Assembly (NCBI RefSeq): GCF_007744255.1
Contig: NZ_CP036267.1
Location: 5,344,001-5,408,000, forward strand
DNA from: Thalassoglobus polymorphus
GTDB lineage: Bacteria > Planctomycetota > Planctomycetia > Planctomycetales > Planctomycetaceae
DNA length: 64,000 bases
Direction: 5' to 3'
Shown: positions 1 to 8,111 of the stretch, in pieces
How the letters are laid out: each line of letters starts with the position of its first letter
Position numbering within the stretch: position 1 is the stretch's first letter
Notes under the pieces: model-generated
Told to the model about the DNA's origin: nothing
Databases searched by the model: none
What the model saw: only the letters and a program-made list of their open reading frames with translations
Program-made: the position numbers and the translations under genes

Positions 1-2
1 AT

Positions 3-479
3 GCTCACGAACCAGCAGATTGCGGCCCGCTATATCACGCACTGCATGCACTGGTCCTTTATCGTGAACAGGCAAACCCAAACACTCACCCATTGTCGCA
101 ACCTTCTGTCGCTCGAGCTCAGAAACAGCCGGGGAATGTCACAAACCCTGAAAAGCCTTCCGGGGAAGCAGCACCAAGCAAACCCCAACTCGATAAACCA
201 GTTCAAATGGCGACTCAGCCTGAAGAACTGAAAGTGCAAGAAGCGAACACTCCACAAAGAAGAACATCATCAGTCGAACAACAGCCAGTTCCTGTTGAAG
301 TGACAACCCCTGTCAAAGAAGTGGAGCAAAACAAGAAGCGAAGATCTGTTTTGATGCCAATCCTCAAACAGGTCGCTAATGATGAAGTCGTCAGCTCTGT
401 TTCATCAGACGAGGAATTCCTTCTGGAAGTCACTCCCGTTATTCCGGAATCTGACGAAACTGAAACGGACGCTCCATAA
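3..479 (+). CDS. C-terminal part of an unknown protein (runs off left edge)
   Basis: The reading frame is open from the window edge to a TAA at 477-479, so the start lies outside and at least 158 residues are visible. The first 30 residues look helical (YHALHALVLYRE). The rest is a low-complexity tail rich in Pro, Glu, Gln, Thr and Val, with a basic patch NKKRR near visible residue 112, then an acidic end. No domain is recognised. A TTG at 93 could be read as a start, but codon use is uniform upstream, so I prefer a truncated longer gene. It converges on scpB with a 70-base gap holding a small inverted repeat. Confidence 0.55.
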   Translation, partial: AHEPADCGPLYHALHALVLYREQANPNTHPLSQPSVARAQKQPGNVTNPEKPSGEAAPSKPQLDKPVQMATQPEELKVQEANTPQRRTSSVEQQPVPVEVTTPVKEVEQNKKRRSVLMPILKQVANDEVVSSVSSDEEFLLEVTPVIPESDETETDAP

Positions 480-504
480 TCAAGTCGTGGTCAGTCCTGG
501 TCGT

Positions 505-532
505 CGATTCAGTCTCTCCCGAGGCTGAATCG
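505..532. terminator. Possible bidirectional hairpin between convergent genes
   Basis: CGATTCAG at 505-512 pairs with CTGAATCG at 525-532 around a 12-base loop, between the stop of the left-edge gene and the stop of scpB. No strong T-run follows on either strand, so a terminator role is inferred from position only. Confidence 0.3.
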
Positions 533-549
533 GAACTCGCTTCACCATC

Positions 550-1344
550 TTATTTGAAATCGAAATCGGTCGCCTGGGGAAGGTCGTCGATGGAACCGAG
601 TCCGAACAAGTCGAGGAAACGCTTTGTTGTCTGGTAAGTTTCCGAGTCTGATTGTTCATTTCGATTTAATACGATGAGTTGCCGACGCAAGAGCTGGCGG
701 AGTAATCCGCCAGCATTTTTTTTGCCGATCGCTTCCACATCTTCACGAGTCGTGGGCTGTTGGTAAGCGATAAAGGCCAAGACTTCCAATGCTTCCTGTC
801 CCAGCTTGACATCTTTCGGACCTTGTCCATAAACACGCCGACGAACGTGTTCATGCTCAGCCTTGAGAACCATCGTATAGCCCCCTTCGACAAGCCGTAT
901 TTCATACGGCCGATTTTCTGAGGCATAACGCTGGTTCAGCTCTTCAAGTAACAGATCGACTTGCTCGTGAGTGGTCGTCCCGCCAAGTAGATCGGTCATT
1001 TTTTTAGCAGGCAGCGGTTCTCCCCCGACGAACAATAATCCCTCAGCCACCTGCAACTGCGTCACTCGAACTTCTTCCTCCTTCGAGACGTCAGCCTCAA
1101 CGACCTGCAAGTCGTCTATAGGATCAACATCCTCAGGTGATAAATTCTCGACGGCGAGCGTGTCAGGGAGTTCTTCTTCAGGCTCTGGAAATGCTTCTTG
1201 ATCCAGCTCAGGAATCAGATGCTCAGCTGTTTCAGCAGTTTCCAAAGCTCGCATGTATGCGGCTTCGATCTCTTCCAAAGACATCTCATCATGGGAGCCG
1301 TCTGGTTCAAGTTCTGGATTCGGATCTGTCATATTCGAAGTCAT
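550..1344 (-). CDS. scpB: Segregation and condensation protein B (ScpB)
   Basis: ScpB is the winged-helix subunit of the bacterial SMC-ScpAB condensin. It dimerises and binds the kleisin ScpA during chromosome compaction and segregation. The 264-residue product has an acidic, poorly conserved N-terminal extension (about residues 1-95). The ScpB core follows: VAEGLLFVGGEPL, then VLAFIAYQQPTTREDVEAIGKKNAGGLLRQLL written here as two winged-helix segments, and a family-typical tail YQTTKRFLDLFGLGSIDDLP. The core matches the usual length of about 180 residues, so the extension is extra. Start ATG is at 1344, with a second ATG at 1332, and neither has a clear ribosome site. No scpA lies next to it. 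Confidence 0.93.
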   Translation of the reverse strand: MTSNMTDPNPELEPDGSHDEMSLEEIEAAYMRALETAETAEHLIPELDQEAFPEPEEELPDTLAVENLSPEDVDPIDDLQVVEADVSKEEEVRVTQLQVAEGLLFVGGEPLPAKKMTDLLGGTTTHEQVDLLLEELNQRYASENRPYEIRLVEGGYTMVLKAEHEHVRRRVYGQGPKDVKLGQEALEVLAFIAYQQPTTREDVEAIGKKNAGGLLRQLLRRQLIVLNRNEQSDSETYQTTKRFLDLFGLGSIDDLPQATDFDFK

Positions 1345-1416
1345 GGGTGAGTAATTTCGCGCTCAACTCTCAAGTCCGGAAATAAACTCATCAGGTCAAC
1401 TCATCAGTTGAATTCG

Positions 1417-2634
1417 TCAGCGAACGATTTGCTGTGGGACAGCTTTCTCTCTGGTGAGTGGAAGTGAGTGGCCTTGAGTTTCTGTGTTGAGTGGACTTGA
1501 TTTCAGCGAAGGAGCCGGCAAGGTTGGAGGGATTTCAGGCTGTAAAATTTCAGGAACGTGATCCACAATCGACTTCGCCAGTGATCGAGCGTAGAGAGAA
1601 TTCCCAGTGGGGGTCAGGTGTCCATTCTTTTCATAGAAGAACAACGTCCGATCTCCAGTTTGCTCGAACAGCTGAATGGAATTGTGAATCAGAGTTAGCG
1701 AATCAATTCCCCGATCCGCGAAGTAGGCATGCAAGTCCCGGTCAAAGGCGAGAGCGTTTCGCGAAGGGGCTCGTCCTGTTTGAGGTTCCAAATCCCAGGC
1801 ATTGGGAACAATTGAAATCATCAAATCGGCGTTGATGGATTGCGTGAACGACCACATTGAAACAAGCGGCTTGAGCGAGATCGGTTCGTCAGAAGAGACC
1901 GGCACGGAAGCATTTGTATTTGACAGCCCGAATAACGGCCCAGCCTTTCCAATGACCCAATCTGCGGTCGCGAACTCTTCACAAAGTGCTGCGAGTTCAT
2001 GGCTCTCTTTTGCCTGCAGATTCGGGTGAGATGCAAAGGCAGGATTTCCATGCTCATCCAATGTCAACCCACCTCGGACGTCGCGATCGAGTTCGACTTC
2101 TTCAGGGCGGAGACAGAGAACCACCAAATCGGGTTGGAGAGCGATAAACCGTTGACGCAAGCGGAGATAGTTTGTCAGCGGGCCACTCCCGGGACAACCA
2201 GCATTCACAAACTCAACATGTTTCAAACCGGTTTCAGCGAAAAGTAATTGCAAATGTCCGGTCAACGTTTCTTCTTCGCGGACACCCATGCCGAAGATCC
2301 CCGATCCGCCTAAACAGAGTACACGAAAGACTCCGGGAGGCTTAGGAATCGCGATCTTTTCCCCGCGTGTTCCAAACTCATTTGTTCGAAGCAAGGCTTG
2401 CTCCGTGAGGCTGACAGGCATTTCGGTTTTCAGAAGCGGGGTCACTTCGAGAAAGGTCGTTGAGCTCGGTTTGACGACTTGGCTGACGAGCGGTTCGGAG
2501 TTTCGTGGCGCTTTGTTCACCACGGAATCGAGTCGATTCCAGCGAAACCAGACTTCGACAGCGCATAGAATCAGCCCGAACAGCACAACTGCTGCCAAAA
2601 ATCGACTGAAAGTCCGCAAGAGGGAGCGGATCAT
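1417..2634 (-). CDS. Membrane-anchored SGNH/GDSL-hydrolase-like protein
   Basis: About 405 residues. One N-terminal membrane segment (FLAAVVLFGLILCAVEVWF) follows MIRSLLRTFSR, then an extracytoplasmic SGNH-fold domain. Block I is VLCLGGSGIFGMGV, with the nucleophile Ser in GGS rather than GDS. NAGCPGSG fits the oxyanion-hole block, and FYEKNGHLTPTGN fits the C-terminal His block. In many relatives that block reads DGH, and here Asp is replaced by Asn (NGH). This raises doubt about ordinary esterase activity. The tail is Pro/Ser-rich. I chose ATG at 2634 because it puts the membrane segment at the normal place; an in-frame TTG at 2667 would add 11 residues. Substrate unknown. Confidence 0.7.
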   Translation of the reverse strand: MIRSLLRTFSRFLAAVVLFGLILCAVEVWFRWNRLDSVVNKAPRNSEPLVSQVVKPSSTTFLEVTPLLKTEMPVSLTEQALLRTNEFGTRGEKIAIPKPPGVFRVLCLGGSGIFGMGVREEETLTGHLQLLFAETGLKHVEFVNAGCPGSGPLTNYLRLRQRFIALQPDLVVLCLRPEEVELDRDVRGGLTLDEHGNPAFASHPNLQAKESHELAALCEEFATADWVIGKAGPLFGLSNTNASVPVSSDEPISLKPLVSMWSFTQSINADLMISIVPNAWDLEPQTGRAPSRNALAFDRDLHAYFADRGIDSLTLIHNSIQLFEQTGDRTLFFYEKNGHLTPTGNSLYARSLAKSIVDHVPEILQPEIPPTLPAPSLKSSPLNTETQGHSLPLTREKAVPQQIVR

Positions 2635-3040
2635 TGCATTGCGCCAGAGTCCATTCTGTGTCGGCAAAATTTCATTAACGAGCCGGATCGTACGTCAATC
2701 ATGCCAAACGCAACAAGATGAAGTCTGCGGTCTCAACAGAGAATGAGACTCCGGAAACGTCAGTATGGAGAAGATAGTCAAAACAGCTAAGCATCGAGCG
2801 TAACCTCAACAGGAAAGAACCGAAATTCAACGCATAATCGGCCTTAAATTCAGGGGCATTTTCCATCCTTTCTGATGGCTGGCTCCTTCATTCGGCAATA
2901 CTCGCGCGATGAATCGCTTGTTTTGAGGCGTTCTGGAGATTCGAATTGCTCTAGATGGACGCTTCTTCGTACAAGCAAGCTGAATTCAAGATGATCGCGA
3001 ACCTTTCGTTTTATCAAATCCGTTTCCCAGAGCATTTTTC
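2635..3040. other. Intergenic region, no gene seen
   Basis: This stretch lies between the SGNH gene, which points left, and repeat copy 1 of the TAGAGCA family. Short open frames here have atypical composition and no recognisable domain. It should hold the promoters of the flanking divergent genes, but I could not pick convincing -35/-10 boxes. Confidence 0.5.
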
Positions 3041-3143
3041 AGAGCAATTCAAAATCGGCCTATCCGTTCTCCCTCGTGGCGAGCAGCTTATGAAGTCCTG
3101 TTGAAGTGGTCTTCACCGGGACGACAAGCATTGAAGATGCTCT
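3041..3143 (+). repeat. TAGAGCA-family intergenic repeat, copy 1
   Basis: A copy of about 103 bases. It starts AGAGCAATTCAAAAT, has the core CCTCGTGGCGAGCAG with TTCACCGGGACGACAAGC, and ends CATTGAAGATGCTCTA. The two ends are imperfect inverted repeats of each other. It lies just upstream of the lipoprotein gene. Confidence 0.75.
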
Positions 3144-3179
3144 ATTTCAACGACTTCAGTCATCCGCACAGAAGAGCAT

Positions 3180-4019
3180 ATGACTTCCTCCGCAAGGACG
3201 TGGAAAAGTTGTTTTCTACTCAGTGTGTGCCTTTGGGTATGCAGTGGGGCGGGATGTACGCTGCTATTTCCGGAATCGAATGTTCAAACAAAATCGAAAT
3301 CGATCCTGAAGCCGATTGTTTCAGCACGTGAAGCGATTGCCATCGAGGTCTATTTTGTCGATCGCCGAATCGGTGATCCTCTCATTGGAGATACTCTTTG
3401 GGAATCTTTGCAGTCGGTCAGCTCGATTGATCAAAAGACCCGTGCGAAACTTGATGAAGACGGATTTCGGGTTGGCCTGAGCGCCTCACGACCTCCGCGT
3501 CCTTTGCAAACGCTGATGTCGATGTCCAACGGACAAGATCCAACACGACGCGCTGTTGTTCAGCCGTACATGATCCCCTCGGGGCAGGAAGCATGGCTCG
3601 TTTCTCGTGGCATTGATGACGGAACGGAAATCGTCAGACGTCCTCTCAATGGAGAGCCGCAAACAGTAACCATCAGCCAGGGGCAGGCGCTCTTCAAAGT
3701 CCAGGCATCAAGCGAAGAAGATGGCTGGGCCAAGCTGGTCATCATCCCGGAAATTCAGCATGGCCAAAGCTCTCTCAAGCCGACCGCGACCGCATCCCAA
3801 TGGACGCTTCGCGATCGCAAGCAGGCAATCACACTCTTTGAAGACCGCCTCTCCGCAGAATTGAACGTGGGCGAGTTTCTCGTCATCGGAATGACCAAAG
3901 ATGGCGAAGGAAAACTTGCCAGTCATTTCTTCCAAAGCGATCAGACCAATGGATTACAACGGCTCATGATGATCCGCGTTGTCGACATTCGCACGATCGA
4001 ACCAGAACTTGCCGACTGA
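3180..4019 (+). CDS. Hypothetical planctomycete lipoprotein
   Basis: A 279-residue protein with a hydrophobic leader (FLLSVCLWVCSGAGC) that ends in a probable lipobox cysteine at about residue 26. The lipobox is imperfect because the -3 position is Gly. It is therefore probably a lipidated envelope protein. The mature part is a mixed alpha/beta domain with no named motif that I recognise; YFVDRRIGDPLIGDTLW and QALFKVQASSEEDGWAKLVIIPEI look like packed core strands. The ATG at 3180 has a purine-rich stretch (AGAAGAG) just upstream. It converges on the broken cupin gene 62 bases away. Function unknown. Confidence 0.75.
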   Translation: MTSSARTWKSCFLLSVCLWVCSGAGCTLLFPESNVQTKSKSILKPIVSAREAIAIEVYFVDRRIGDPLIGDTLWESLQSVSSIDQKTRAKLDEDGFRVGLSASRPPRPLQTLMSMSNGQDPTRRAVVQPYMIPSGQEAWLVSRGIDDGTEIVRRPLNGEPQTVTISQGQALFKVQASSEEDGWAKLVIIPEIQHGQSSLKPTATASQWTLRDRKQAITLFEDRLSAELNVGEFLVIGMTKDGEGKLASHFFQSDQTNGLQRLMMIRVVDIRTIEPELAD

Positions 4020-4081
4020 ATTCTTCGTACAGCCCCAAGCCACGCTGTCCTGGTCGTTGAATCAGAAGTTCCGCCGGATTG

Positions 4082-4400
4082 TTATCGATAAAAGACCGCC
4101 AGCCAAACAGTCTTCTCATTGGGGTCGGTTGCTTCGACGCGATGTTTTCTGTGGGCCGGTATGTTGATGAAGTCTCCTGGCTTGAGTTCGACGACCTCTT
4201 CAGAATCGTCAAACCGTAACGCTCCTGATCCAGAGAGGATCACGACCCACTTCATGCTCCGGTTGGTCGTACCAGAACCCCGGCGGTGACGCATGACCGT
4301 CTGAAACAATCCGCTCAATGCGGACGGTCTCGGTTTCTAACAATGTTTCAATCACCTCGTCCGGCAAAGCTTCAGAGACGTTTTGAAAGAGGTTCTTCAT
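4082..4400 (-). pseudogene. Cupin-domain protein broken by a single-base frameshift
   Basis: The first frame (start ATG 4398-4400) encodes MKNLFQNVSEALPDE through GFWYDQPEHE. The second frame continues with WVVILSGSGALRF, VELKPGDFINIPAHRKHRV and TVWLAVFY. Joined, these make a normal small cupin of about 105 residues. The join needs removal of one base: the minus strand reads GAA-G-TGG-GTC-GTG, with the extra G at position 4250. Conserved cupin residues are all present across the break: HE in motif 1, and the PGD and H-x-H-like residues in motif 2. It is either a recent pseudogene or an assembly error. A gene finder may call the 78-residue fragment 4082-4318 alone, which lacks motif 1. Confidence 0.8.
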
Positions 4401-4843
4401 GATCTTCAGCTTTCAAGAGAAGCGAGAATTCAACCTGAACATTCTCGACATAAAACGCCATGACATTCAAAAATTCGCGAGTGCAGAGCTGGTTGAATAT
4501 ATACCAACTCGAGGCGAAAGTTGTTCTGCTGCGTGGAAAACATCATCCGGTACCGATACGATGCACGCCCAATTCAAACTTGTGGTAAGTTGGCAAAAAC
4601 AATAATGATGCGTCACCGCGTGAAGCTTGGAGACTCATCCAACGACGACGCCCGCCCTAAATAAAGATTGGTCCGTCCCTGAAAGACCACCAACTCGATG
4701 AACGTGTTGCAGCCCAACGGCAGAGCGAGAGCTTGCAGTACAACATCGACTCAATGTGTCCGAGGTGGATCAAACTGCCTTAAGATGCAAGTAAAAATAA
4801 ACAATAACGTTGTCATCAAAATACAAACTGCTGGAGAAGACAC
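4401..4843. other. Intergenic region, no gene seen
   Basis: A 443-base gap between the divergent cupin remnant and the MFS gene. A 68-codon frame at 4399-4605 exists but has no family resemblance and begins on the opposite side of the cupin start, so I do not call it. No hairpin with a T-run is visible. Confidence 0.45.
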
Positions 4844-6439
4844 ATGACAGAGACGACTTCGGAATCCGCTTTCCCGAACGCACAACGATTGTTGTGGGCG
4901 GGTTTTATGGCAATTCTTGCTGCGGGAGTCGGTTTTTCGCTGCGTGGTGGAGTCTTGGGCCTGTGGGCTGTGGAATTCGGCTTCACAATGACGGAATTGG
5001 GAGCAATTACCGGAGGCGGGCTAACCGGATTCGGAATTGTCATCATCCTAAGCTCTCTCATCGCAGACAAAGTCGGCTATGGCCGACTCATGATGTTGGC
5101 TTTCATATTACACGCAGTCTCTGCATTGATCACATTGGCTGCTCCGGCAGCCTTTGAAGCGGGTGGGAAAGCAGGAGCTTACAACTGTCTATTCTGGGGA
5201 ATGTTCATCTTCGCGGTCGCAAACGGACTCGCTGAAGCTGTGGTCAATCCATTAACAGCGACGCTATTTCCGAAGAATAAAACACACTATCTCAATATTC
5301 TTCACGCTGGCTGGCCTGCCGGTCTGGTGATCGGGGGACTTGCCTCAGCCTTCATGGCAGCACAGAAAAATGAAGCCGGTGATGTCATTCAACAAGCTGT
5401 TGACTGGAAAATTCAGATGTCTCTGTTTCTGATCCCTGTGATCATTTACGGAGGGATGCTCTTTGGACAAAAGTTCCCGCAGTCAGAAGCAGCCTCAGCC
5501 GGGACCACTCTGGGCGAAATGATCGGAACAGTCTTCGCACCACTGATGTTGTTCCTGCTGGTCATCCACGCAATGGTCGGTTATGTCGAGCTTGGCACAG
5601 ATTCCTGGATCGCCAAAATCACGGGATCGATCATGGAAAGTGGGGCCAAAGGAATGGCTCTGTTTGTCTACACATCAACATTGATGTTCGCTCTGCGATT
5701 TGTTGCCGGACCGATTGTCCATCGAATTTCACCTTTGGGGCTTTTATTCGTCAGCTCAATTCTTGGCTTTATTGGCTTGACCCTTCTCAGTTCCGCTCAA
5801 GGGGCAGTCATCTGCGTTGTCGCTGCGACTGTGTACGCCTGTGGAAAAACATTCCTGTGGCCCACAATGCTGGCCGTGGCATCAGAGCGTTTTCCTAAAG
5901 GGGGGGCTGTTGCGATTGGAATGCTGGGAGGTGTCGGGATGCTTTCAGCCGGTCTTCTCGGAGGACCAGCGATTGGATTCAAACAGGATTACTACGCCTC
6001 TCAAGAACTTGAAGCCAAAGACGCTCAAACTTTCAAGCGGTATCAGGCCGATAATGAAAGTCGATTCATGAACTTCAAAACTGTTGGGCTCGACGGCGCA
6101 AAAGTTGGCGTGCTTTCTGACAACGGTAAAGAACTTGCTCGCGTGAACACCTTGCTGGAAGAGGAAGGCAAGACCGACGAAAACCAGACAATGCTCACGA
6201 ATTGGTGGAAGAGTGCTTCAACTCATGCCGAAGCGGACAAACCGCTTGTCGAAAGTGCTGGCCTGTATGGTGGTCGAATGGCATTGAAGCTGACCTCATA
6301 CGTCCCACTCGTTATGGCCGCTTGCTATCTGGCCCTGATTATCGGCTTCAAAGCGACTGGTGGTTACAAAGCTGTTCATCTCGATGAGCAACCTGAACTC
6401 CCGAATGAACCCGAAGCACTCGGAACCGGCGAGTCATAA
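4844..6439 (+). CDS. Major facilitator superfamily transporter
   Basis: A 531-residue polytopic membrane protein with about 12 hydrophobic segments. The first are AGFMAILAAGVGFSLRGGVL and LGAITGGGLTGFGIVIILSS. The MFS loop 2-3 signature is degenerate (ADKVGYGRLMML). The second half has LRFVAGPIVHRISPLG and MLAVASERFPKGGAVAIG. Between the last two membrane segments sits an insertion of about 110 residues that is soluble and charged (about residues 385-485), which makes the protein longer than the usual 400-450. The family suggests uptake of a sugar or other small solute, but the substrate cannot be read from sequence. It appears monocistronic and is followed by a terminator hairpin. Confidence 0.85.
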   Translation: MTETTSESAFPNAQRLLWAGFMAILAAGVGFSLRGGVLGLWAVEFGFTMTELGAITGGGLTGFGIVIILSSLIADKVGYGRLMMLAFILHAVSALITLAAPAAFEAGGKAGAYNCLFWGMFIFAVANGLAEAVVNPLTATLFPKNKTHYLNILHAGWPAGLVIGGLASAFMAAQKNEAGDVIQQAVDWKIQMSLFLIPVIIYGGMLFGQKFPQSEAASAGTTLGEMIGTVFAPLMLFLLVIHAMVGYVELGTDSWIAKITGSIMESGAKGMALFVYTSTLMFALRFVAGPIVHRISPLGLLFVSSILGFIGLTLLSSAQGAVICVVAATVYACGKTFLWPTMLAVASERFPKGGAVAIGMLGGVGMLSAGLLGGPAIGFKQDYYASQELEAKDAQTFKRYQADNESRFMNFKTVGLDGAKVGVLSDNGKELARVNTLLEEEGKTDENQTMLTNWWKSASTHAEADKPLVESAGLYGGRMALKLTSYVPLVMAACYLALIIGFKATGGYKAVHLDEQPELPNEPEALGTGES

Positions 6440-6463
6440 GCAAACGAGTTTTCTGGATCACGA

Positions 6464-6499
6464 ACGACTCGGCGCAGCTTTCCGCGACGAGTCGTTTTC
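6464..6499 (+). terminator. Rho-independent terminator after the MFS gene
   Basis: ACGACTCG at 6464-6471 pairs with CGAGTCGT at 6488-6495. A GCG/CGC extension lies inside the loop, and TTTTC follows. It sits 25 bases after the MFS stop codon. Confidence 0.6.
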
Positions 6500-6777
6500 A
6501 TTGAGTGGTGTGCATAAAATCGGCAAGAACACGTAAACTTGGTTTCTCAGCCTCAGAGAAGCACATTCAATTCAGCGATTCCACAAGGGACTCAAGACTC
6601 TCTTCCTCAAGCGCAACCAGAATAAAGGACCGCGATATCACTTGATGACAACGGTCCTTCAATTCTTGTTGACGTTTCAATTTCGCTCTTGCAAGTTCTG
6701 AACATTGATCCTCACGACTGTGAATCGATACGATTTCTGAACTTCTGTTAACGTTTTTTACGCACAGGCAAACGGAT
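6500..6777. other. Leader region of the M20 peptidase gene
   Basis: With the terminator this makes a 338-base gap. It is AT-rich towards the gene and ends in AACGTTTTTTACGCACAGG before the ATG at 6778. I see no Shine-Dalgarno sequence and no gene. Confidence 0.35.
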
Positions 6778-7977
6778 ATGTCCGAAGCAAATATTTCTCA
6801 GCTTTCGAGTCTCGTTGATGAAAGCGCAGTTGACCTTGTCACTCAGATGATGTCGATTCCCGGAAAAAGTGGCGATGAAAGAGCTGTCGCGAACTTCATC
6901 GTCGAGCAATTGAAGTCGTATGGAATTCAGGACTCACAGATTTCGTATGACTCTGCGAACACCAAAAGCCATATCGGCGGCGAAATTGGAAACCTGATCG
7001 TCGATCTTCCTGGGCAATCTGATCAACCTCGCCGATTGTTGATGGCACACATTGACACGGTCCCATTGTGCGTCGGTTGCGAACCGGTGCGGGACGGAAA
7101 CATTATTACGTCCTCAGACCCCAAAACAGCATTGGGTGGGGATGATCGAGCAGGAGCCACGGTTGTCCTGAATACGATTCGCCTGATTCAAGAGCACAAC
7201 TTACCACACCCTCCGCTAACGTTACTGTTTGCAGTGCAAGAAGAGATCGGCCTCGTCGGAGCAAAGAATGTTGACACCGAGAAGTTGAAAGAGCCAGCAC
7301 AGTGTTACAACTGGGATGGTGGCTTAGCAAACCTCGCTGTCATCGGTGCCACCGGAGATGATCACATCGAAATCGACATCACCGGAATTGCCAGCCACGC
7401 AGGCGCCGCCCCAGAACAGGGTGTGAGCGCCGCTGCCATTGCTGCGATGGCGATCAACTCACTCGTGAATGATGGTTGGCATGGTCTCATTCAGAAGGGC
7501 AAGCAGTCCGGGACGAGCAACATCGGGGTCATTCAAGGAGGAGATGCGACCAACGTCGTGATGGACCAATTGCACATCAAAGCGGAAGCACGCAGCCACA
7601 ACCCAACTTTCCGGGCCAAAATCGTCGGTGCGATTGATAAAGCATTTCAGCGGGCAACCAAAGAATTGCAGAACTCTTCCGGAAAGACTGGAAGCGTTTC
7701 AGTTTCGACTCGGCACAAATACGAATCGTTCCGACTGGACGTGAACGAGCCTGTTGTTCAAACAGCGATCAAAACGATGGAGGCCCTTGGACTGGAGCCG
7801 ACCACCCGAATCAGTAACGGTGGGTTGGACGCAAACTGGATGAATGCTCACGGCTTACCGACAGTCACGATGGGTTGTGGTCAGCACGGAATCCACACAG
7901 TCAAGGAAGAACTCCATATCGATCAGTTCCTCAACGCCTGCCGAATCGGATTGTTAATCGGAACCGGGACAATTTAG
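6778..7977 (+). CDS. M20-family metallopeptidase (PepT-like)
   Basis: A 399-residue member of the M20/M28 dinuclear zinc peptidase group, close in motif style to peptidase T. Zinc and catalytic residues are visible: H91 and D93 in MAHIDTVP, bridging D122/D123 in GGDDRAG, E155-E156 in VQEEIGL, D180 in YNWDGG, and a C-terminal His in GCGQHGIHT. The dimerisation or lid domain is at about residues 195-310 (GIASHAGAAPEQGVSAAA). It is probably cytoplasmic and cleaves small peptides or deacylates amino-acid derivatives; the substrate is not determinable. The TAG stop at 7975-7977 is the first three bases of a dispersed repeat. Start ATG 6778 has no clear ribosome site. Confidence 0.88.
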   Translation: MSEANISQLSSLVDESAVDLVTQMMSIPGKSGDERAVANFIVEQLKSYGIQDSQISYDSANTKSHIGGEIGNLIVDLPGQSDQPRRLLMAHIDTVPLCVGCEPVRDGNIITSSDPKTALGGDDRAGATVVLNTIRLIQEHNLPHPPLTLLFAVQEEIGLVGAKNVDTEKLKEPAQCYNWDGGLANLAVIGATGDDHIEIDITGIASHAGAAPEQGVSAAAIAAMAINSLVNDGWHGLIQKGKQSGTSNIGVIQGGDATNVVMDQLHIKAEARSHNPTFRAKIVGAIDKAFQRATKELQNSSGKTGSVSVSTRHKYESFRLDVNEPVVQTAIKTMEALGLEPTTRISNGGLDANWMNAHGLPTVTMGCGQHGIHTVKEELHIDQFLNACRIGLLIGTGTI

Positions 7978-8056
7978 AGCATCTTCAATACCTGTCGTGC
8001 CCGTGAAGTTCATTTTCATGACTTCATAGACGGCTCGCCACGAGGCGAGACGTCTC
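7975..8056 (-). repeat. TAGAGCA-family intergenic repeat, copy 2
   Basis: Reverse orientation. It begins TAGAGCATCTTCAAT, continues with CGTGCCCGTGAAGTTC, and ends in GGCTCGCCACGAGGCGAG. The opening TAG is the stop codon of the M20 peptidase. The right end has become a strong terminator stem. Confidence 0.75.
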
Positions 8057-8062
8057 TTTTTT
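8028..8062 (+). terminator. Rho-independent terminator built from repeat copy 2
   Basis: AGACG-g-CTCGCC pairs with GGCGAG-a-CGTCT around an ACGA loop. There is one internal mismatch, and a run of six T follows at 8057-8062. It ends the M20 transcript. Confidence 0.75.
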
Positions 8063-8111
8063 CTCATCAATTCTTTCGCCAGGTTTTACCGAACGAGTCA
8101 ACCTTCCGGTA

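Noticed and set aside
4399-4605. 68-codon plus-strand frame beside the cupin start
   Set aside because: No family trait, and it begins on the complement of the cupin start codon; probably chance.
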